A stretch of DNA of 64,000 nt from CAVQBP01 sp963710745 (lineage in GTDB: Bacteria; Bacteroidota; Ignavibacteria; Ignavibacteriales; Ignavibacteriaceae), in the NCBI GenBank assembly GCA_963710745.1, contig CAVQBP010000002.1:62001-126000 (forward strand), written 5' to 3'. How positions within the stretch are numbered: position 1 is the stretch's first letter; every line of letters begins with the position of its first letter. The translations under genes and the position numbers were made by a program. Positions 29,197 through 39,027 of this stretch are shown here, piece after piece. The notes below the pieces were generated by a model. It was given only the letters and a program-made list of their open reading frames with translations. It was not told the DNA's origin and made no database searches.

Positions 29197-30195
29197 ATGA
29201 CTAAAATTAAAATCGGAATTGTCGGGATGGGATTTATTGCCGACTGGCATTATAAAAGTTTTAAAATCAATCCCGATGCCGAAATAGTCGGAATGACACA
29301 GGATTTTTACGGAGATGAAAATAAGATCAATGAGATGAGAGCACAGCTCAAAGAAAAATGTACCGAATGGAATATAAAAGCTTATGATAATTTTGATGAA
29401 ATGGTAAATGATCCCGGAATTGATGCACTCATTATCGGAAGTGTTAATCCGTATCACTATGATCAAATAAAAAAAGGATTTGCTAACAACAAATTCCTAT
29501 TGGTTGAAAAACCTGTCGTTGTAGATCTTGATCAGATAAAAGAACTTAAAGATCTCATTTCAAAAAATAATTATAAGTTATTTCCCGGTCATAATTTTGT
29601 ATATAGAAATGCAGTAATAAAAGCCAAAGAATTAATCGATGAAGGGAAACTGGGACAAATTATGCACGGCTCTATTCTTGTTACGCATACTATTAGCGAG
29701 TATCACCAGTACGGATGGAGAGGTAAAAAAGAACTCTCTGCCGGCGGCACTTTAATGGATAGCGGACATCATGTTGTGTACCAGTCAATTTATCTTCTGG
29801 GCGTTCCTTCAAAACTCCAGGCATACACATCTAAATTACGGCTTAAAAACATGGACTGTGAAGACATTGCACAGGTTAATCTTTTATATCCTGATGGTTC
29901 TATGGGATTTCTTATGCAGTCCTGGACTTCCAGCTTCGGCAATGATATAAACGGAATCAGAATTTTCGGTGATAAAGGTGAATTAATTATAACAGATGCA
30001 TTGTATCTTAACGGAGAGAAAATCGATTCTGATACAGGGTATGAAAGCACATTTATCAACCAGGCAAAGGCTTTTACAGATTATATTTTGCATGATAAAC
30101 AGCCCGTTTCAACCCTTGATGATGCAGAGAATTCTCTTAAAATGATTCTAGGGGCTTATGAAAGTGCTGAGAAGGGAATTGTAATCAATCTTTAG
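29197..30195 (+). CDS. Gfo/Idh/MocA family oxidoreductase
   Basis: This 332-aa cytoplasmic enzyme begins with the NAD(P) Rossmann motif IGIVGMGFIADWHYKSF (Gly 9, 11 and 14 region). The family lysine motif LLVEKPVVVDLDQ is at about residues 101-113. The C-terminal domain has GTLMDSGHHVVYQSIYLLG, with the conserved Asp and His. Such enzymes oxidise or reduce sugars, inositols and uronates. The MDR gene ends 16 bases upstream and the symporter precedes that, so the three look like one catabolic operon. Confidence 0.9.
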   Translation: MTKIKIGIVGMGFIADWHYKSFKINPDAEIVGMTQDFYGDENKINEMRAQLKEKCTEWNIKAYDNFDEMVNDPGIDALIIGSVNPYHYDQIKKGFANNKFLLVEKPVVVDLDQIKELKDLISKNNYKLFPGHNFVYRNAVIKAKELIDEGKLGQIMHGSILVTHTISEYHQYGWRGKKELSAGGTLMDSGHHVVYQSIYLLGVPSKLQAYTSKLRLKNMDCEDIAQVNLLYPDGSMGFLMQSWTSSFGNDINGIRIFGDKGELIITDALYLNGEKIDSDTGYESTFINQAKAFTDYILHDKQPVSTLDDAENSLKMILGAYESAEKGIVINL

Positions 30196-30255
30196 ATATA
30201 ATTTCTTATAAGTCCAATTAGATATATAAAACATGCTATCTATAAGATCCCGGCA

Positions 30256-31797
30256 TCAGATAAAATGTTTTATCTTTCCCCAAATATCTTTTAATGATTT
30301 TTTAGGTTTTTTGCAAATAAAAATATCAACATTTTCATAAGACATACCATATTTACTGTAATGGGTTGCCGCAAGTTCGACATCATTAAAATATTCAGTG
30401 AGATCTTTAATATTGGAACCTATTACAATCAGAACTTTCCCGTTATAACCTTCCGGATAACCCCAGATCCAGTAGTTATTATGTGATGAAATGGCAGGCG
30501 GCAGATAATATTTCTTCCTGTAGAAATCTACAGCACCTGCTTCGCCATAATTTTGCCCGAAAATTAAAGCTTCCTTTTTTTCTTTAGGTGATAATTTATT
30601 ATAAGCCAAAGCAACTTTTTTCACCATATCCTTCCAACCGAACCTGTCTGCATAAAATTGAGGGAGAAGCCCTAATTTTGATCTTTCCCCGCTTTCCGGT
30701 TTAATTCCAAGTGTTTCCGAATATTTAATAAACGTATCGACATTTAAAATCGGTATTGAAAAAGGTGCTGTAAAAAAAACAAACGGAATAATTACAAGTA
30801 CTAATATAAATCTGACAAAATTCTTTAAATATTTTTCAATTAAATAATCCGCACCTACTACACCCGCAGCTAAGATTACCGGGAATAATACACCCATGTA
30901 ATAAGGTTTGCCGTTATCAAAAGCAAAAACCAAGAAGACGGAAATGAATATCCATCCTAATAGTTTGTATGTTCTTCCATCTTTATTAAAAAACAGGAAA
31001 TAAATCGCAGTAAATGGGAAAAGAATAAAAGCGGGATTTAATTCCATTAAGGAACCTAAACTAAATTCCCCGATACTCATCGGTTTATTCTTATATGCAG
31101 CAGCATTACGCATGAATTCAAGTGTTGGAAAATTGTTGGCAAATTGCCAGACGATATTCGGAAGGAATATTAATAATGCTATCGCAGCACCTATCCATAT
31201 CTCTTTTGATTTTAATTGATTCCTGTATTTTGTTAAAACCAGACCAACGGCGAGTCCAAATCCTAAAAATAAAAATGTTAATTTATTTTGAAGACCAATA
31301 CCAAACAGTAAACCAATTACTAACCAGTACTTCGGATTATTAGTATTTATTAATCTAATAAGAAAATAAAACATTAAAGCTGATAAAAGAATATCAAATG
31401 AATTCATGGAGAAATAACTGCTGACCCCCAAGATTACTCCTGAGAAGATTACAAGGAATCCTGTAAAGATCTGTGCGAATTTACTTCCATGCATTTCGCG
31501 GACAATCAATCCTGAAACAATAACTATAGCAGAACCAGCCAGATAAGAAAATATCCTGATTCCGAAAATTGATTCTCCAAACAATGCTCTTGACAAAGCA
31601 AGAATAATTGCTGATAACGGCTGAAGATCTACATACCCAAATGCAAGATGTTTGGAAACTTCAACATAATAATATTCATCCCTGAACAAACCGTAATTAC
31701 CGGCAAAAATTAAAAGGAGCATTAACTTAAATAAAGCTAAATATATAAGGAATGCATTGGTAGATGTAAGATCTTTTTTTGAGAGGGATGATTTCAT
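30256..31797 (-). CDS. GT39/ArnT-like glycosyltransferase, polytopic membrane protein
   Basis: This 513-aa membrane protein has about 10-12 spans across residues 17-345, then a soluble C-terminal domain of about 160 residues. The first loop has FAGNYGLFRDEYYYVEVSKH, carrying the acidic Asp-Glu pair of the PMT_2/GT39 group. YVDLQPLSA fits the next conserved loop. Enzymes of this group transfer sugars from polyprenyl-phosphate donors to proteins, lipids or lipid A. The acceptor cannot be read from the sequence. It is convergent with the Gfo/Idh operon. Confidence 0.85.
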   Translation of the reverse strand: MKSSLSKKDLTSTNAFLIYLALFKLMLLLIFAGNYGLFRDEYYYVEVSKHLAFGYVDLQPLSAIILALSRALFGESIFGIRIFSYLAGSAIVIVSGLIVREMHGSKFAQIFTGFLVIFSGVILGVSSYFSMNSFDILLSALMFYFLIRLINTNNPKYWLVIGLLFGIGLQNKLTFLFLGFGLAVGLVLTKYRNQLKSKEIWIGAAIALLIFLPNIVWQFANNFPTLEFMRNAAAYKNKPMSIGEFSLGSLMELNPAFILFPFTAIYFLFFNKDGRTYKLLGWIFISVFLVFAFDNGKPYYMGVLFPVILAAGVVGADYLIEKYLKNFVRFILVLVIIPFVFFTAPFSIPILNVDTFIKYSETLGIKPESGERSKLGLLPQFYADRFGWKDMVKKVALAYNKLSPKEKKEALIFGQNYGEAGAVDFYRKKYYLPPAISSHNNYWIWGYPEGYNGKVLIVIGSNIKDLTEYFNDVELAATHYSKYGMSYENVDIFICKKPKKSLKDIWGKIKHFI

Positions 31798-32032
31798 TTA
31801 TTCACTCTTGAATTTTACTTTTAAGCTGTCCATAAAAATTGATTGACAACCTTAAATATATACAAAGATTAAAGCTTTAAAAATATTATTTAAGGACTAA
31901 ATTGAGGATTACTGGTATCAGAAAATAAAATGTTAAACGAAACAGATAGAATATTAATTTTGACACAATAAGTTTAGTACTTAATTTTATAAAATAATTT
32001 TAAGAGCAGATCAAAGAAGGGAGAAAATCATT

Positions 32033-33274
32033 ATGAAAATGGTATTATATATTATTTTTATAATTTATAATGTTTCAATATTGTACGGCCAGGATATTGA
32101 AAGGGATAGAAATATTGTTAAACAAATTGCCGGTAATATAATTGAAAACACAAGTTATAGTTTTGTTGATGCTGCAAACAATTCAGAGTACTCTTCAACC
32201 GATGAAATTCCACCAAATGCAAGTGTTAGATTGAAAAGCACTTATGAAGAGTGGCATTACACCGACGGTGTTATTAACACGGCAATGATAAATCTTTCCG
32301 GTTTACTCGGCGACAAAAAATATTTTGATTATGCTGCGAAACATATTGCCTTCGGCATGGATAATTATAAATATTTTCAATCAAGGTATAAAGGGGATGC
32401 AGCTTATTATAATTATCCTCTCGGACAATTATTTACAATGAAAGAACTTGATGACTGCGGGGCAATGGGCGCCAGCATGATTGATGTATACCAGAAAGTT
32501 AAACGCGATGATTATTACCAATACATTAAAAAGACTGCCGAACATATTTCAAAAGTTCAGGATCGTTTAAATGACGGCACATTAGCACGCAAAGGCCCGC
32601 ACAGGATGACTATTTGGGCGGATGACCTGTATATGAGCGTACCTTTTTTGGCACGTATGGGAAAACTAAGCGGCGATAATAGATATTGGGATGATGCTGT
32701 TAAGCAGGTTATTAATTTTACAAAGTATTTGTGGGATGAAAATGAACAGCTTTATTATCATTGCTATTATACTGATCTCAAACGTAACGGCGTAGCACAT
32801 TGGGGAAGATGCAACGGCTGGGTAATGATGGCACAGGTTCAGCTTTTAAACCAATTACCGGAAGACTATCCACAAAGAAAAATTCTTATTCAGAATTTAG
32901 AACGTCAAATACTCGGGGTTGCAAAATACCAGGGTGGCAACGGACTTTGGCACCAGATAGTTGATAAGAACGATTCATATTACGAATCATCATGCAGCGC
33001 TATGTTTATTTATTGTATAGCCAGAGCCGTTAACCAGGGATGGATTGATGCAGGATACGGTTCAATTGCCTTAAGAGGCTGGGAAGGACTTTTATCAAAT
33101 AAAATTACTTTTGACGGAAAAGTAAATGATATTTGTATAGGAACCGGTATTGAAGAAAATCTTGTTTTTTATTACAAGAGACCGGTACAATTGAACGACA
33201 AGCACGGACTCGGTTCTGTTATCGACGCCGGAATTGAGATTATAAAACTAAAAGAAAATCTTAAGAAAAATTAA
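32033..33274 (+). CDS. GH88/GH105 unsaturated glucuronyl or rhamnogalacturonyl hydrolase
   Basis: This 413-aa protein has a signal peptide (MVLYIIFIIYNVSILYGQ). It has the (alpha/alpha)6-barrel layout of the YteR/Ugl group. The block TIWADDLYMSVPFLARMG with Asp 197-198 matches the catalytic segment of this family, and RCNGWVMMAQVQLL and SSCSAMFIYCIARA are other family blocks. The enzymes cleave unsaturated uronyl sugars left by pectin or glycosaminoglycan lyases. GAAGGGAG lies before the start; ATG 32039 is an alternative. It overlaps the convergent GH94 gene by 4 bases. Confidence 0.88.
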   Translation: MKMVLYIIFIIYNVSILYGQDIERDRNIVKQIAGNIIENTSYSFVDAANNSEYSSTDEIPPNASVRLKSTYEEWHYTDGVINTAMINLSGLLGDKKYFDYAAKHIAFGMDNYKYFQSRYKGDAAYYNYPLGQLFTMKELDDCGAMGASMIDVYQKVKRDDYYQYIKKTAEHISKVQDRLNDGTLARKGPHRMTIWADDLYMSVPFLARMGKLSGDNRYWDDAVKQVINFTKYLWDENEQLYYHCYYTDLKRNGVAHWGRCNGWVMMAQVQLLNQLPEDYPQRKILIQNLERQILGVAKYQGGNGLWHQIVDKNDSYYESSCSAMFIYCIARAVNQGWIDAGYGSIALRGWEGLLSNKITFDGKVNDICIGTGIEENLVFYYKRPVQLNDKHGLGSVIDAGIEIIKLKENLKKN

Positions 33275-35706
33275 TTCATTACAGCTTGAACTTCGTTTTT
33301 AGTCCCGGCATCGAAAAGAGGAATAACATTTCCTTCTATTTCTTTACCATTTACAACTAACTTCTTAATTCCTTTTGATATATGATCAGGATTTGAGATT
33401 TTTATAATATAGTTTGCGCCTCTGAATTTTCTGCTGATTTCAAAACCATCCCATTCTTTTGGAATACATGGTTCTACTTTCAACCCGCTATATTGCGGTT
33501 GAATTCCTAAAATATATTGAGTGATCGCATAATAATTCCATGCAGCTGTTCCGGTCAGCCATGAATTTTTTGCTTCTCCTGGTTTAAAAGCATCTTTACC
33601 TGCAATCATCTGGGCATAAGTATATGGTTCAGTTTTATGTAAATCGCTTATTTCTTCAAGATAAGATGGAGCAATTTTACTATAATATTCAAAAGCCCTG
33701 TTTCCATTTCCTGCCAGGGTTTCACCGATCATTATCCATGGATTATTGTGGCAGAAGATCCCGGCATTTTCTTTATAACCCGGCGGATATGTAGAAATTT
33801 CCCCCATGTTCAGATAATATTTTGTAAAAGCAGGATTAAGCAGAACGATACCAAATTTGCAATCGAGATATTTTTTTACCGAATCCAATGCTTTCTGAGC
33901 TTTACCATCATCAAGACCAACACCAGCCATGATGCAAAATCCCTGGGATTCTATAAATATTTTTCCTTCTTCATTTTCTTTGCTCCCGATTTTCTGTCCG
34001 AAATAATCGTAAGCCCGTAGAAACCATTCGCCGTCCCAGCCTTCTTTTTTAATTACAGCCGCCATTTCATTAATATGTTTTTTAGCTGCTTCTGCTTCAT
34101 CTTTCTTGTTTAAAACACTGCATAGATTTGCGAATTCATTTCCATAAACCACGAATAAGCCGGCAATCATTAAAGATTCGGCGGATCCGCCTTGTTTATT
34201 CTCTGTTGTCTGGAAAGATTCATCCGGGTTTTTAGAAAAGCAATTTAAATTCAAGCAATCATTCCAGTCTGCCCGTCCTATTAAAGGTAATTTATGCGGT
34301 CCCAGATTATTTACTACATGATAGAAAGAACGTTTTAGATGCTCGAACAGTGATTCGGATTTTGAAGCATCACTGTCAAACGGAACCTGCTCATCGAGAA
34401 TAGACCAATCACCGGTCTCCTTAATGTAAGCTGATGTAGAAAGTATAAGCCACATAGGATCATCATTAAAATTACTTCCTACAGCATAATTACCTTTTTT
34501 AGTTAACGGCTGATACTGATGGTATGCACCGCCGTCTTCAAATTGAGTTGCGGCGATATCAAGAATCCTTTCGCGCGCCTTTTCGGGAATCTGGTGTACA
34601 AAACCAATCAGGTCCTGATTAGAATCTCTGAATCCCATTCCACGTCCGATACCGCTTTCAAAATATGAAGCACTTCTGGACATATTAAATGTTACCATAC
34701 ACTGGTATTGATTCCATATGTTAACCATTCTATCTAATCTATCGTCATGGCTCTTAACCCGGTAAACGGATAATAAATCGTCCCAATAATTTTTAAGTTC
34801 AATAAATGATTCTTCAACTCTATCCGGAGTTGAAAATTTATATATTAATTCTTCGGCTTTCTCTTTATTAATAATTCCTTTTGATTCCCACTTTTTATCA
34901 TCTTCATTTTCAACATAACCAAGGATAAAAATATATTCTTTTGATTCTCCGGGTTTAAGATTTAATTCAATATAATGTGAAGCAATAGGAGACCAGCCGT
35001 GAGCAACTGAATTTTTAGGCTTGCCCTCAAATACTATATCCGGTTTTTCAAACCCGTTATATAATCCTATAAACGAATCACGGTCAGTATCATATCCGTT
35101 AATTTTAGAATTAACCGAATAGAAAGAGTAATGGTTTCTTCTTTCCTTATATTCTGTTTTATGATAAATAACAGAATCTTTTATTTCAACTTCTCCTGTT
35201 GAGAAATTTCTCTGGAAATTGGTCTGATCATCAAGGGCATTCCACAAACAGAATTCAACAAATGAAAAAAGTTTCAGCGACTTATTTTCTTTACCATGAT
35301 TTGTAAGTTTTAATTTCTGAATTTCACAATTTGTTTTAACAGGGACAAAGAAAAGGACTTCTGCTTCAACAGAATTTCTTTTCCCTTTTATAATTGAATA
35401 ACCCATTCCATGCCTGCAGGAATAATCTTCAAGATCAGCTTTTACAGGTTTCCAGCCAGGTGACCAAACATCGCCGTTATCATTTAGATAAAAATATTTA
35501 CCGCCGTTATCTACCGGAACATTATTATACCTGTATCTGGAAATTCTTCTTAAAAGTGCATCCTTATAAAAGCTGTAGCCGCCTGAAGTGTTGGAAATCA
35601 ATGAAAAGAAATCATCGCTTCCGAGATAATTAATCCATGGATAAGGGGTTTGAACTTCAGTGATTACATATTCTTTATTTTTATCATCAAAAAAACCGTA
35701 TTTCAT
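33271..35706 (-). CDS. GH94 beta-glycoside phosphorylase (cellobiose phosphorylase-like)
   Basis: This 811-aa protein has no signal peptide and so is cytoplasmic. The N-terminal domain (MKYGFFDDKNKEYVITEVQT, PYPWINYLGSDDFFSLIS) is the GH94 beta-sandwich. The barrel has GMGFRDSNQDLIGFVHQIP and the catalytic block LIGRADWNDCLNLN near residue 480, in which the Asp of DWND is the expected acid. GH94 enzymes split cellobiose, chitobiose or laminaribiose-type sugars with phosphate to give a sugar 1-phosphate and save ATP. Length is normal. It indicates that disaccharides are taken up whole. Confidence 0.92.
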   Translation of the reverse strand: MKYGFFDDKNKEYVITEVQTPYPWINYLGSDDFFSLISNTSGGYSFYKDALLRRISRYRYNNVPVDNGGKYFYLNDNGDVWSPGWKPVKADLEDYSCRHGMGYSIIKGKRNSVEAEVLFFVPVKTNCEIQKLKLTNHGKENKSLKLFSFVEFCLWNALDDQTNFQRNFSTGEVEIKDSVIYHKTEYKERRNHYSFYSVNSKINGYDTDRDSFIGLYNGFEKPDIVFEGKPKNSVAHGWSPIASHYIELNLKPGESKEYIFILGYVENEDDKKWESKGIINKEKAEELIYKFSTPDRVEESFIELKNYWDDLLSVYRVKSHDDRLDRMVNIWNQYQCMVTFNMSRSASYFESGIGRGMGFRDSNQDLIGFVHQIPEKARERILDIAATQFEDGGAYHQYQPLTKKGNYAVGSNFNDDPMWLILSTSAYIKETGDWSILDEQVPFDSDASKSESLFEHLKRSFYHVVNNLGPHKLPLIGRADWNDCLNLNCFSKNPDESFQTTENKQGGSAESLMIAGLFVVYGNEFANLCSVLNKKDEAEAAKKHINEMAAVIKKEGWDGEWFLRAYDYFGQKIGSKENEEGKIFIESQGFCIMAGVGLDDGKAQKALDSVKKYLDCKFGIVLLNPAFTKYYLNMGEISTYPPGYKENAGIFCHNNPWIMIGETLAGNGNRAFEYYSKIAPSYLEEISDLHKTEPYTYAQMIAGKDAFKPGEAKNSWLTGTAAWNYYAITQYILGIQPQYSGLKVEPCIPKEWDGFEISRKFRGANYIIKISNPDHISKGIKKLVVNGKEIEGNVIPLFDAGTKNEVQAVMN

Positions 35707-35986
35707 AATTGTATACCTATAATTTTAGATAAAAAAGTTGATTACAGAGTTTTGTTCAAACCCTTTTCATTGTGGTCGAACAAAAATAATAATTTTTAAA
35801 TAAATACCTGAATAAATCCGTTTCAAAAAAAATTCTTAATTGTATAAATAGTCTTAGTTCCTTAATTTAGTTCAGCTTAAATTCTAATCAATATTAATTA
35901 GACTGACGAATATTATGATAGGGGCAATAACTAAATATTTCTTTCCTAAATGATAATTATAATTGAAATATTTATTATAACTTTAT

Positions 35987-35996
35987 AAAAGGAGGG
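35987..35996 (+). promoter_or_regulatory. Ribosome binding site supporting TTG start of GH27 gene
   Basis: AAAAGGAGGG ends 8 bases before TTG 36005. No ATG lies in frame near the signal peptide, so this site fixes the start. Confidence 0.7.
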
Positions 35997-36004
35997 ACAA
36001 TTAT

Positions 36005-37171
36005 TTGAAAACAATAATTTTACTGATAGTGATATCTTTATCTGTATTGACCTTTCCACAGAAATTCAAAAATCTTGCACCAACTCCTCCTATGGGATGG
36101 AACAGCTGGAATACTTTTCAAACAAATGTGAATGAACAATTGATTAAAGATATGGCCGATGCCTTAATAAAAAGCGGAATGAGAGATGCCGGTTACAATT
36201 ATATTGTAATCGATGACGGATGGGAAGCAATGCACAGAGACAGCTGCGGAAATCTTGTTCCTGATCCCAAAAAATTTCCTCATGGAATGAAAGCTCTGGG
36301 AGATTATCTCCATTCAAAAGGATTCAAGTTCGGCATTCATAATTGTGCCGGCTATACAACCTGCTCCGGTTATCCCGGGGGACGCGGTCACGAGTTCCAG
36401 GATGCAAAAACCTACGCATCGTGGGGTGTGGATTATTTGAAATATGATTGGTGTGATCATGGTACGGCAAATGCCGAAGAGACTTATACTACAATGGCTC
36501 GTGCGCTTTATGCCGCCGGGCGTCCAATTGTGTTCAGTTTGTGTGAGTGGGGGAATAATCAGCCGTGGTTATGGGGCGGTAAAATTGCCCAACTTTGGAG
36601 AACAACAGGTGATATCACCGATTGTTATGATTGTCAGGATATTTATGCAATGGGCTGGAAAATTATTTTGGATCAGCAGGCTGAATTAGCAAAGTATGCC
36701 GGCCCGAATCATTGGAATGACCCGGATATGCTGGAAGTTGGGAATAAAGGACTTTCGTTAGATGAATCTAAAGCACATTTCAGTCTCTGGTGTATGCTGG
36801 CCGCTCCTTTAATGGCCGGTAACGATGTAAGGCATATAGCAGATAATGTAAAAAATATTTTAACAAATAAAGATATTATTGCAATAGACCAGGATACACT
36901 TGGTATGCAGGCAACCAGGTTTATGCAGCAGCCGGGTAAAGAGATCTGGACTAAGAAACTATCGAATGGAGAATGGGCAGTCGGTTTTTTTAACTCAGGT
37001 AAAGATGAAATGGAAATGAGAATAAATTGGAGTTACCTCAGCTTCTTAAATGGCAAATATAATATCAAGGATTTATGGCTTCATAAAGATATCGGAACAA
37101 CCGATACCAATATGAACTTTAATATTCCGTCTCACGATGTAGTTTTAGTGAGACTAACTCCAACGTTGTAA
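36005..37171 (+). CDS. GH27 alpha-galactosidase
   Basis: This 388-aa protein starts at TTG after a strong ribosome binding site. A signal peptide (TIILLIVISLSVLTFPQ) is followed by the GH27 barrel. APTPPMGWNSWNTFQT is at residues 26-40. VIDDGWEAMHRD follows. The nucleophile Asp 148 is in YLKYDWCD, and the acid/base Asp 203 is in LWRTTGDITD. A short C-terminal beta domain completes it. The enzyme removes alpha-galactose (or alpha-GalNAc) from oligosaccharides such as galactomannan or raffinose types. It is divergent from the GH94 gene, and the region holds several carbohydrate enzymes. Confidence 0.93.
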   Translation: MKTIILLIVISLSVLTFPQKFKNLAPTPPMGWNSWNTFQTNVNEQLIKDMADALIKSGMRDAGYNYIVIDDGWEAMHRDSCGNLVPDPKKFPHGMKALGDYLHSKGFKFGIHNCAGYTTCSGYPGGRGHEFQDAKTYASWGVDYLKYDWCDHGTANAEETYTTMARALYAAGRPIVFSLCEWGNNQPWLWGGKIAQLWRTTGDITDCYDCQDIYAMGWKIILDQQAELAKYAGPNHWNDPDMLEVGNKGLSLDESKAHFSLWCMLAAPLMAGNDVRHIADNVKNILTNKDIIAIDQDTLGMQATRFMQQPGKEIWTKKLSNGEWAVGFFNSGKDEMEMRINWSYLSFLNGKYNIKDLWLHKDIGTTDTNMNFNIPSHDVVLVRLTPTL

Positions 37172-37178
37172 TGCTGAT

Positions 37179-37280
37179 CAGGATAGAACATGGATTAAAC
37201 GGATAATCATGGATATTAATTTCTTTTAACGCAATAACCAGGATAAAAGATGGATTGAACCAATAATTGCGGAAATAAAT
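37179..37280. repeat. 42-bp imperfect direct repeat with inverted copy downstream
   Basis: CAGGATAGAACATGGATTAA (37179-37198) and its continuation to 37220 recur with about 70 percent identity at 37239-37280. The core AACATGGATTAAAC (37187-37200) recurs inverted at 37637-37650 with one mismatch. Confidence 0.55.
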
Positions 37281-37362
37281 TATTTTATTTGTAGTAATCA
37301 ATTAAATCAGTTTTATCTATTTTCTATTTCGTAAATCAATTTATAAATAACTTATAGAAATC

Positions 37363-37588
37363 ATGAAACACAAATTGTTTACTTTTCAAATTTTATTATT
37401 AACCATCTTTTTTTCTTCTCTGTCATTTTCACAGGAATATAATCTTTCATCTCCTGATAAAAAGAATGAAATTAAAATAAATTTAAGAGGAAGAAATTTC
37501 TTTCTCGGTTTATTCTAATAATAATGAGCTGATTTCATCATCGCCGGTTTCTTTAATACATATTGATATTATTAACAAAATTAATTAA
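37363..37588 (+). pseudogene. Remnant of a GH97-like glycosidase N-terminus
   Basis: ATG 37363 opens a 51-aa frame with a clear signal peptide (LFTFQILLLTIFFSSLSFSQ) and then NLSSPDKKNEIKINL, which looks like the start of the GH97 N-terminal domain (SPDGK-type opening). After the stop at 37516, the next frame continues with YSNNNELISSSPVSLI to 37588, which fits the following strand of that domain. Nothing further of the gene (usually about 650 aa) is present. The call rests on short resemblance. A decayed gene is far more likely than a small secreted protein. Confidence 0.45.
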
Positions 37589-37676
37589 AGAATAAAAAAA
37601 TATTTATATTATAGAAAACTAAATCAGTTTTAATCAGTTTAATCCGTGTTCCATTTAAAAATATTCAGAAGATAAA

Positions 37677-38516
37677 TTGAAACAATATAAAGAATTCGAA
37701 ATTAAAACCACTCCTTTTAACCCTGATATCTTAAGCGGATTTCTATGGGAGCTGGATATTTCCGGTATAAATGAAGAGGATGATGTATTAAAGATATTTA
37801 CGGATGAAAATTCTTCAGTTACCAAAGAGGAAATTGTTATTCAATTAAAAAAGCTTATCGAAAATAATATAATTAAATCATATGATATTATTGAACAAAA
37901 TCATGAATATAAAAACTGGAATGAAGAATGGGAAAAGGGATTAAATATTATTGAAGTTTCTGATCATGTAGTGATTAAACCGTCTTTTAAAAATTACAAA
38001 AATGAAAAAGGCAAAACTGTAATTACAATTGACCCAAAGATGTCTTTCGGGACAGGGGAGCATCAGACAACCAAACTGATGATTCAATTAATGGAAAAGT
38101 ATTTAGAAAGAGATATGAAAGTTTTAGATATCGGAACCGGAACCGGCATTCTCTCGATAGCTGCAGTCAAGTTAGGTGCTGCTTATGCGGTAGCTATCGA
38201 TAACGATGAATGGTGTCTTGAAAATATTCAGGAAAATTGCAGATTAAATAATGTATCAGATAGAATTGATATAAAGATATCCGAAATAGAGTCGGTTCAG
38301 GAGAAAGGATTTGATTTGATTTTGGCAAACATTCAGAAAAATGTTTTAGTAAACATTGAAGGTCAAATAGTTAAAAGGCTAGAGAAAAACGGTTTAGTAA
38401 TCTTATCCGGACTCTTAAATGAAGATGAAAAAGATATAATGGAAAAATATAATGGATTAAATTTGATCGATAAAAGACTGATGGGGGAATGGCTGGCGTT
38501 AGTGCTTCGAAAATAA
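37677..38516 (+). CDS. prmA: Ribosomal protein L11 methyltransferase
   Basis: This 279-aa cytoplasmic enzyme trimethylates ribosomal protein L11 using S-adenosylmethionine. The N-terminal L11-binding domain (about residues 1-75) is followed by the Rossmann fold. The PrmA signature MSFGTGEHQTTKLMIQLM is at about 122-139, the SAM motif VLDIGTGTGILSIAAVK at about 147-163, AVAIDNDEWCLENIQEN next, and LILANIQKNVL near residue 222. The start is TTG 37677; no ATG lies nearby. It may form a transcript with nothing else, as the next gene is 252 bases away. Confidence 0.93.
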   Translation: MKQYKEFEIKTTPFNPDILSGFLWELDISGINEEDDVLKIFTDENSSVTKEEIVIQLKKLIENNIIKSYDIIEQNHEYKNWNEEWEKGLNIIEVSDHVVIKPSFKNYKNEKGKTVITIDPKMSFGTGEHQTTKLMIQLMEKYLERDMKVLDIGTGTGILSIAAVKLGAAYAVAIDNDEWCLENIQENCRLNNVSDRIDIKISEIESVQEKGFDLILANIQKNVLVNIEGQIVKRLEKNGLVILSGLLNEDEKDIMEKYNGLNLIDKRLMGEWLALVLRK

Positions 38517-38521
38517 TCGAT

Positions 38522-38660
38522 GAATAGATGAATGTTTGAATGGTATCCTTTCCGGGATGCAAATTCCATTTTCCATTTACCATATTCAGTTTTACATTTT
38601 TGATTATTGGATTTGCCGTGCTAAGTCTGAACAGTATTCTTTTTTTTCATCCATCTATTC
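38522..38660. repeat. Inverted repeat pair in the prmA-glutaredoxin gap
   Basis: GAATAGATGAATG (38522-38534) recurs inverted at 38648-38660 with one mismatch, 113 bases apart. A T-run precedes the right arm. The role is unknown. The gap otherwise holds nothing recognised. Confidence 0.3.
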
Positions 38661-38768
38661 AAATCATTCAATTCTTCACACTTCTGTTTAAATTTTTTCT
38701 CACCTGTTATGAATCCTAATCTATTTTTTTGAATCATATACTAATTAAAAATAAAACAGTATATTATT

Positions 38769-39017
38769 ATGGAAAATCAACCAAAAGTAATTGTATTCTC
38801 AACGCCCACCTGCAGCTTTTGCAATGCTGCAAAAAGATATTTCAGGGAACGAAATGTACGCTTTACCGATGTGGATGTTTCGAGAGACCAGTCTGCTGCA
38901 CGGGATATGATGCGCAGAACAGGACAAATGGGTGTGCCTGTAATCATTATAAACAACAGATCTATTGTAGGTTTTGATAAACCGAAAATCAACCAAATGT
39001 TAAACTTAAAAAATTAA
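38769..39017 (+). CDS. Glutaredoxin family protein
   Basis: This 82-aa protein has a complete glutaredoxin fold. The active site is TPTCSFCNAAKRYF, with the CSFC motif at residues 16-19. The cis-proline block is TGQMGVPVIIINNRSIVGFD (about 50-69). Such proteins reduce disulfides in the cytoplasm. The first residues and the short length fit NrdH-like or UXX-type glutaredoxins found beside chaperone genes. groES starts 10 bases downstream, so the two are probably co-transcribed. Confidence 0.9.
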   Translation: MENQPKVIVFSTPTCSFCNAAKRYFRERNVRFTDVDVSRDQSAARDMMRRTGQMGVPVIIINNRSIVGFDKPKINQMLNLKN

Positions 39018-39027
39018 AAGAAAAGCT

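Larger units (their letters stand above)
37172..37676. other. 505-bp intergenic region: two repeat copies and a decayed gene
   Basis: The region holds a direct repeat at 37179-37280, a GH97-like remnant at 37363-37588, and an inverted copy of the repeat core at 37637-37650. No intact gene was seen. Confidence 0.7.

Noticed and set aside
38729..38977. 82-codon Cys-rich frame over the glutaredoxin gene
   Set aside because: It is the shifted frame of the glutaredoxin, which has a clear CxxC and cis-proline motif.
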